NCBI GenBank assembly: GCA_027011835.1
Contig: JALUZN010000336.1
Location: forward strand, 1 to 7,133
Direction of reading: 5' to 3'
Source of the DNA: Draconibacterium sp.
GTDB taxonomy: Bacteria > Bacteroidota > Bacteroidia > Bacteroidales > Prolixibacteraceae
DNA: 7,133 nt
The notes under the pieces are model-generated. The model saw only the letters and a program-made list of their open reading frames with translations, did not search any database and was not told the origin of the DNA. Made by a program: the position numbers and the translations under genes. This document shows positions 5,435 through 7,133 of this stretch, one piece after another (within the stretch, counting starts at the first letter, position 1; the number at the start of each line of letters is the position of its first letter).

Positions 5435-6919
5435 TTAATCTGTTTTTATGTCTGATATTTTTACTGCCCAGGCAATATCGCAAGGCAGGTTTTCGCGTAT
5501 TTTTTTAGGAATAAATACTTTAACTCCTTCATCGGTATTTTTCCATTTTAAATTTCCTTTGGCACCCAACACATTTAATTTTGCTTTTTTATTCGCAAAA
5601 ATTCCTTTTACCACAAACGATTCGGGCAAGCCTGTTTTTTCCTCTCCTTCAAGATAAATGGCATAAACCGCTTTCGTATCTTTTTGCTGTGTTAAACAGA
5701 TGTTGTCGGTTTTAAATGGTGCAATTGCGCGGGTCGAGTAGATGGCTTCACCGTTTACATCAATCCATTTCCCCATGGCATCTAATAATTTGTATGCTTC
5801 TTTTGGCCATGTTCCATCGGGGCCGGGAGCAATATTGTAAAGAAGGTTTCCTCCCTTGGCAACAATATCGACCAACATATTAATCGCTTTTTTGGGCGAC
5901 ATAAATGTCGCGTCGGGTACCCACGACCAGCCACCACCGGCAATAATACACGACTCCCACGGATATGGAAGCTGTGTTTCGGGTACACGGTTCTCGGGTG
6001 TTAAATAGTTTTGGTTTGGTCCGCGTACCGCTCGGTCGACAACAATTAAGCCGGGTTGTTTTTCGCGGGCTTTGGCTGCAATCTCATCCATTCGAATATC
6101 CTGACTGATAACTCTGTTTTTTATAAAACCTGTTTTTGTTTTATTTACCCTGTTTGTATAATATGCATTGAGCGACTCTTGCGATTTTTTTTCAACCCAG
6201 CCGCCATCGAGCCATAAAATGTCGATTTTCCCGTAATCTGACATCAGTTCCATAATCTGATTTTGGGTGAACTGCACATACTTCTCCCATTTCTCAGGAT
6301 GTAAAGCCGGGTCGTAATTTACGTTTCTGTCGAGTGGCGGAAATTTAGGGTCCCAGTAATATGGGCAATGCCAGTCGGGTTTCGAGAAATAAGCTCCTGC
6401 CCACATTCCTTTAGCACGAAAAGCATCGAATACCTCTTTTGTAATATTGGCTTTTGGGTTTACACTAAACGGGCACTCGGGGCTGGTTATTTTGTAGTCG
6501 GTATATTTGGTGTCGAACATGCAAAATCCATCGTGGTGTTTCGTTGTAAAAACAACATATTTCATTCCGGCATTTGCCGCTGCTGCAGCCCATTTATCGG
6601 GGTCGAAACTTGTTGGATTAAAAGAGAGTTTTAGGTTTTCGTACTCTTTTTTATAGGTGTAATAATCATCGGGATTACTCCCTTTTTTTCTTTCGCACCA
6701 GCCTTCGTCTTCGGGGCAAATCGACCACGATTCAACAATTCCCCACTGACTGTACGTTCCCCAGTGCATTAATAATCCAAATTTCAGGTCTTGCCACTCT
6801 TCCAGCTTGTCGAGTACTTTCTGGTCGGTTGGCCAGGTGTAAGGAGTTATTTCGTGTGCATATTGCGCGTTGGCAACCATTGCAAACAGAACAGGAATTA
6901 AAAAAAGTAGTTTTCTCAT
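5435..6919 (-). CDS. Secreted GH29 alpha-L-fucosidase
   Basis: The protein has 494 residues. A signal peptide MRKLLFLIPVLFAMVANA precedes Q19, so the enzyme is exported to the periplasm or beyond, with no lipobox. The GH29 catalytic barrel follows, with FGLLMHWGTYS (47-57; H52, W53), FTTKHHDGF (124-132; H128, H129), and KIDILWLDGGW (231-241), where D238 is the predicted nucleophile. After these come DIRMDEIAAKAREKQPGLIVVDR (274-296) and NYLTPENRVPE (304-314), then W321-E322. The acid/base is probably one of E309, E314 and E322, which I cannot separate by eye. GNLLYNIAPGPDGTWP (357-372) closes the barrel, and a beta-sandwich tail runs from about 395 to the end, as in many GH29 enzymes. The expected reaction is hydrolysis of alpha-L-fucosyl residues from glycans such as fucosylated host or algal polysaccharides; linkage preference is not visible. 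The length is normal and nothing is broken. It lies 106 bases after the stop of another minus-strand gene and may share its transcript, as in glycan-utilisation loci. Confidence 0.95.
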   Translation of the reverse strand: MRKLLFLIPVLFAMVANAQYAHEITPYTWPTDQKVLDKLEEWQDLKFGLLMHWGTYSQWGIVESWSICPEDEGWCERKKGSNPDDYYTYKKEYENLKLSFNPTSFDPDKWAAAAANAGMKYVVFTTKHHDGFCMFDTKYTDYKITSPECPFSVNPKANITKEVFDAFRAKGMWAGAYFSKPDWHCPYYWDPKFPPLDRNVNYDPALHPEKWEKYVQFTQNQIMELMSDYGKIDILWLDGGWVEKKSQESLNAYYTNRVNKTKTGFIKNRVISQDIRMDEIAAKAREKQPGLIVVDRAVRGPNQNYLTPENRVPETQLPYPWESCIIAGGGWSWVPDATFMSPKKAINMLVDIVAKGGNLLYNIAPGPDGTWPKEAYKLLDAMGKWIDVNGEAIYSTRAIAPFKTDNICLTQQKDTKAVYAIYLEGEEKTGLPESFVVKGIFANKKAKLNVLGAKGNLKWKNTDEGVKVFIPKKIRENLPCDIAWAVKISDIKTD

Positions 6920-6980
6920 TTTATTAGTATTTATCGATTAATAAGCTATTAAATTTTATTCTTTAGTTTCAGTTTAAATA

Positions 6981-7005
6981 TAACTATTGAAATTAGTAAT
7001 AGTTA
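6981..7005. promoter_or_regulatory. AT-rich inverted repeat between the upstream gene and the fucosidase gene
   Basis: TAACTATT (6981-6988) and AATAGTTA (6998-7005) are perfect reverse complements with a 9-base spacer. Outer arms AGTTT (6971-6975) and AAACT (7007-7011) extend it with an asymmetric bulge. It lies about 20 bases downstream of the stop at 7026 and about 60 bases before the fucosidase start. It could be an operator, a weak 3' hairpin of the upstream gene, or an mRNA processing site. No good TAnnTTTG promoter was found in this gap. Confidence 0.35.
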
Positions 7006-7025
7006 AAAACTACCTTGTAATTGTT

Positions 7026-7133
7026 TTATATCTGTAATTCGCCAACAATTTTTCGGCCGTGCAGCTCTTTTGTTCCGGTCGTTTTTTGAATTTCATCAAC
7101 ATTCGAGTCGAGTACTTTTCCGGCAACCAGAAT
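7026..7133 (-). CDS. C-terminal end of an unidentified protein, cut by the window edge
   Basis: On the minus strand, the frame from the right edge stays open for 35 codons and ends in TAA at 7026-7028. The tail reads ILVAGKVLDSNVDEIQKTTG, then TKELHGRKIVGELQI. The composition is protein-like and the codon use resembles the fucosidase gene, while the bases after the stop turn sharply AT-rich, which supports a real gene end. I do not recognise the family from this fragment. Its place 106 bases upstream of a fucosidase on the same strand suggests a related carbohydrate function, but that is inference from position only. Confidence 0.6.
   Translation of the reverse strand: MLVAGKVLDSNVDEIQKTTGTKELHGRKIVGELQI

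Noticed and set aside
6368..6634. Plus-strand 88-codon frame inside the fucosidase gene
   Set aside because: It is antisense to a strongly conserved part of GH29, with Cys/Phe-rich composition typical of an antisense shadow.

Overview
The window looks like an ordinary chromosomal segment of an AT-rich Bacteroidota bacterium. A marine or gut-type Bacteroidales/Marinilabiliales relative is my guess, but the sequence does not fix the genus. The evidence is the lack of clear Shine-Dalgarno sequences before the starts, signal peptides cut before Gln ('SAQ', 'NAQ'), a TGS-linked nucleoside kinase of a type common in this phylum, and a secreted GH29 fucosidase. No rRNA, tRNA, insertion sequence or CRISPR array was seen.

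Region 1 (1-2129, minus strand) holds two glycosyltransferase genes 17 bases apart, probably one operon. A soluble GT2 enzyme of the dolichyl-phosphate-sugar-synthase type is followed by a multi-spanning GT-C type membrane glycosyltransferase. The GT-C gene has an intact N-terminus and runs off the left edge after 457 codons with no stop. The usual logic of such pairs is that the GT2 loads a sugar onto a polyprenyl phosphate and the GT-C enzyme transfers it outside the inner membrane.

Region 2 (2130-4125) starts with a 331-base divergent intergenic stretch that ends in a degenerate heptamer tandem repeat (NNTCTTG) just before the next gene. That gene, on the plus strand, is a 554-residue protein with ThrRS-like N-terminal domains (TGS, then an HxxxH region) joined to a uridine-kinase-like P-loop domain. 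Region 3 (4170-5003, minus) converges on it. It encodes a secreted protein with a short N-terminal beta domain and a CsgG/LpoB-like domain.

Region 4 (5004-5434) is the most interesting part. It has no convincing ORF but ends in a strong intrinsic terminator that works only on the plus strand, where no plus-strand gene precedes it within 1.2 kb. Just upstream is a set of nested helices: a 14-bp stem with two G-U pairs that pair only in plus-strand RNA, a 7-bp TTCG-loop hairpin, a third helix that completes a three-way junction, and a possible pseudoknot. I propose a plus-strand structured small RNA of roughly 210-255 nt that I cannot assign to a known family.

Region 5 (5435-7133, minus) holds a complete secreted GH29 alpha-L-fucosidase. 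Upstream of it is the last 35 codons of another minus-strand gene cut by the right edge. The two are probably part of a glycan-degradation locus, but the neighbour cannot be identified. The 106-base gap between them contains an AT-rich inverted repeat.
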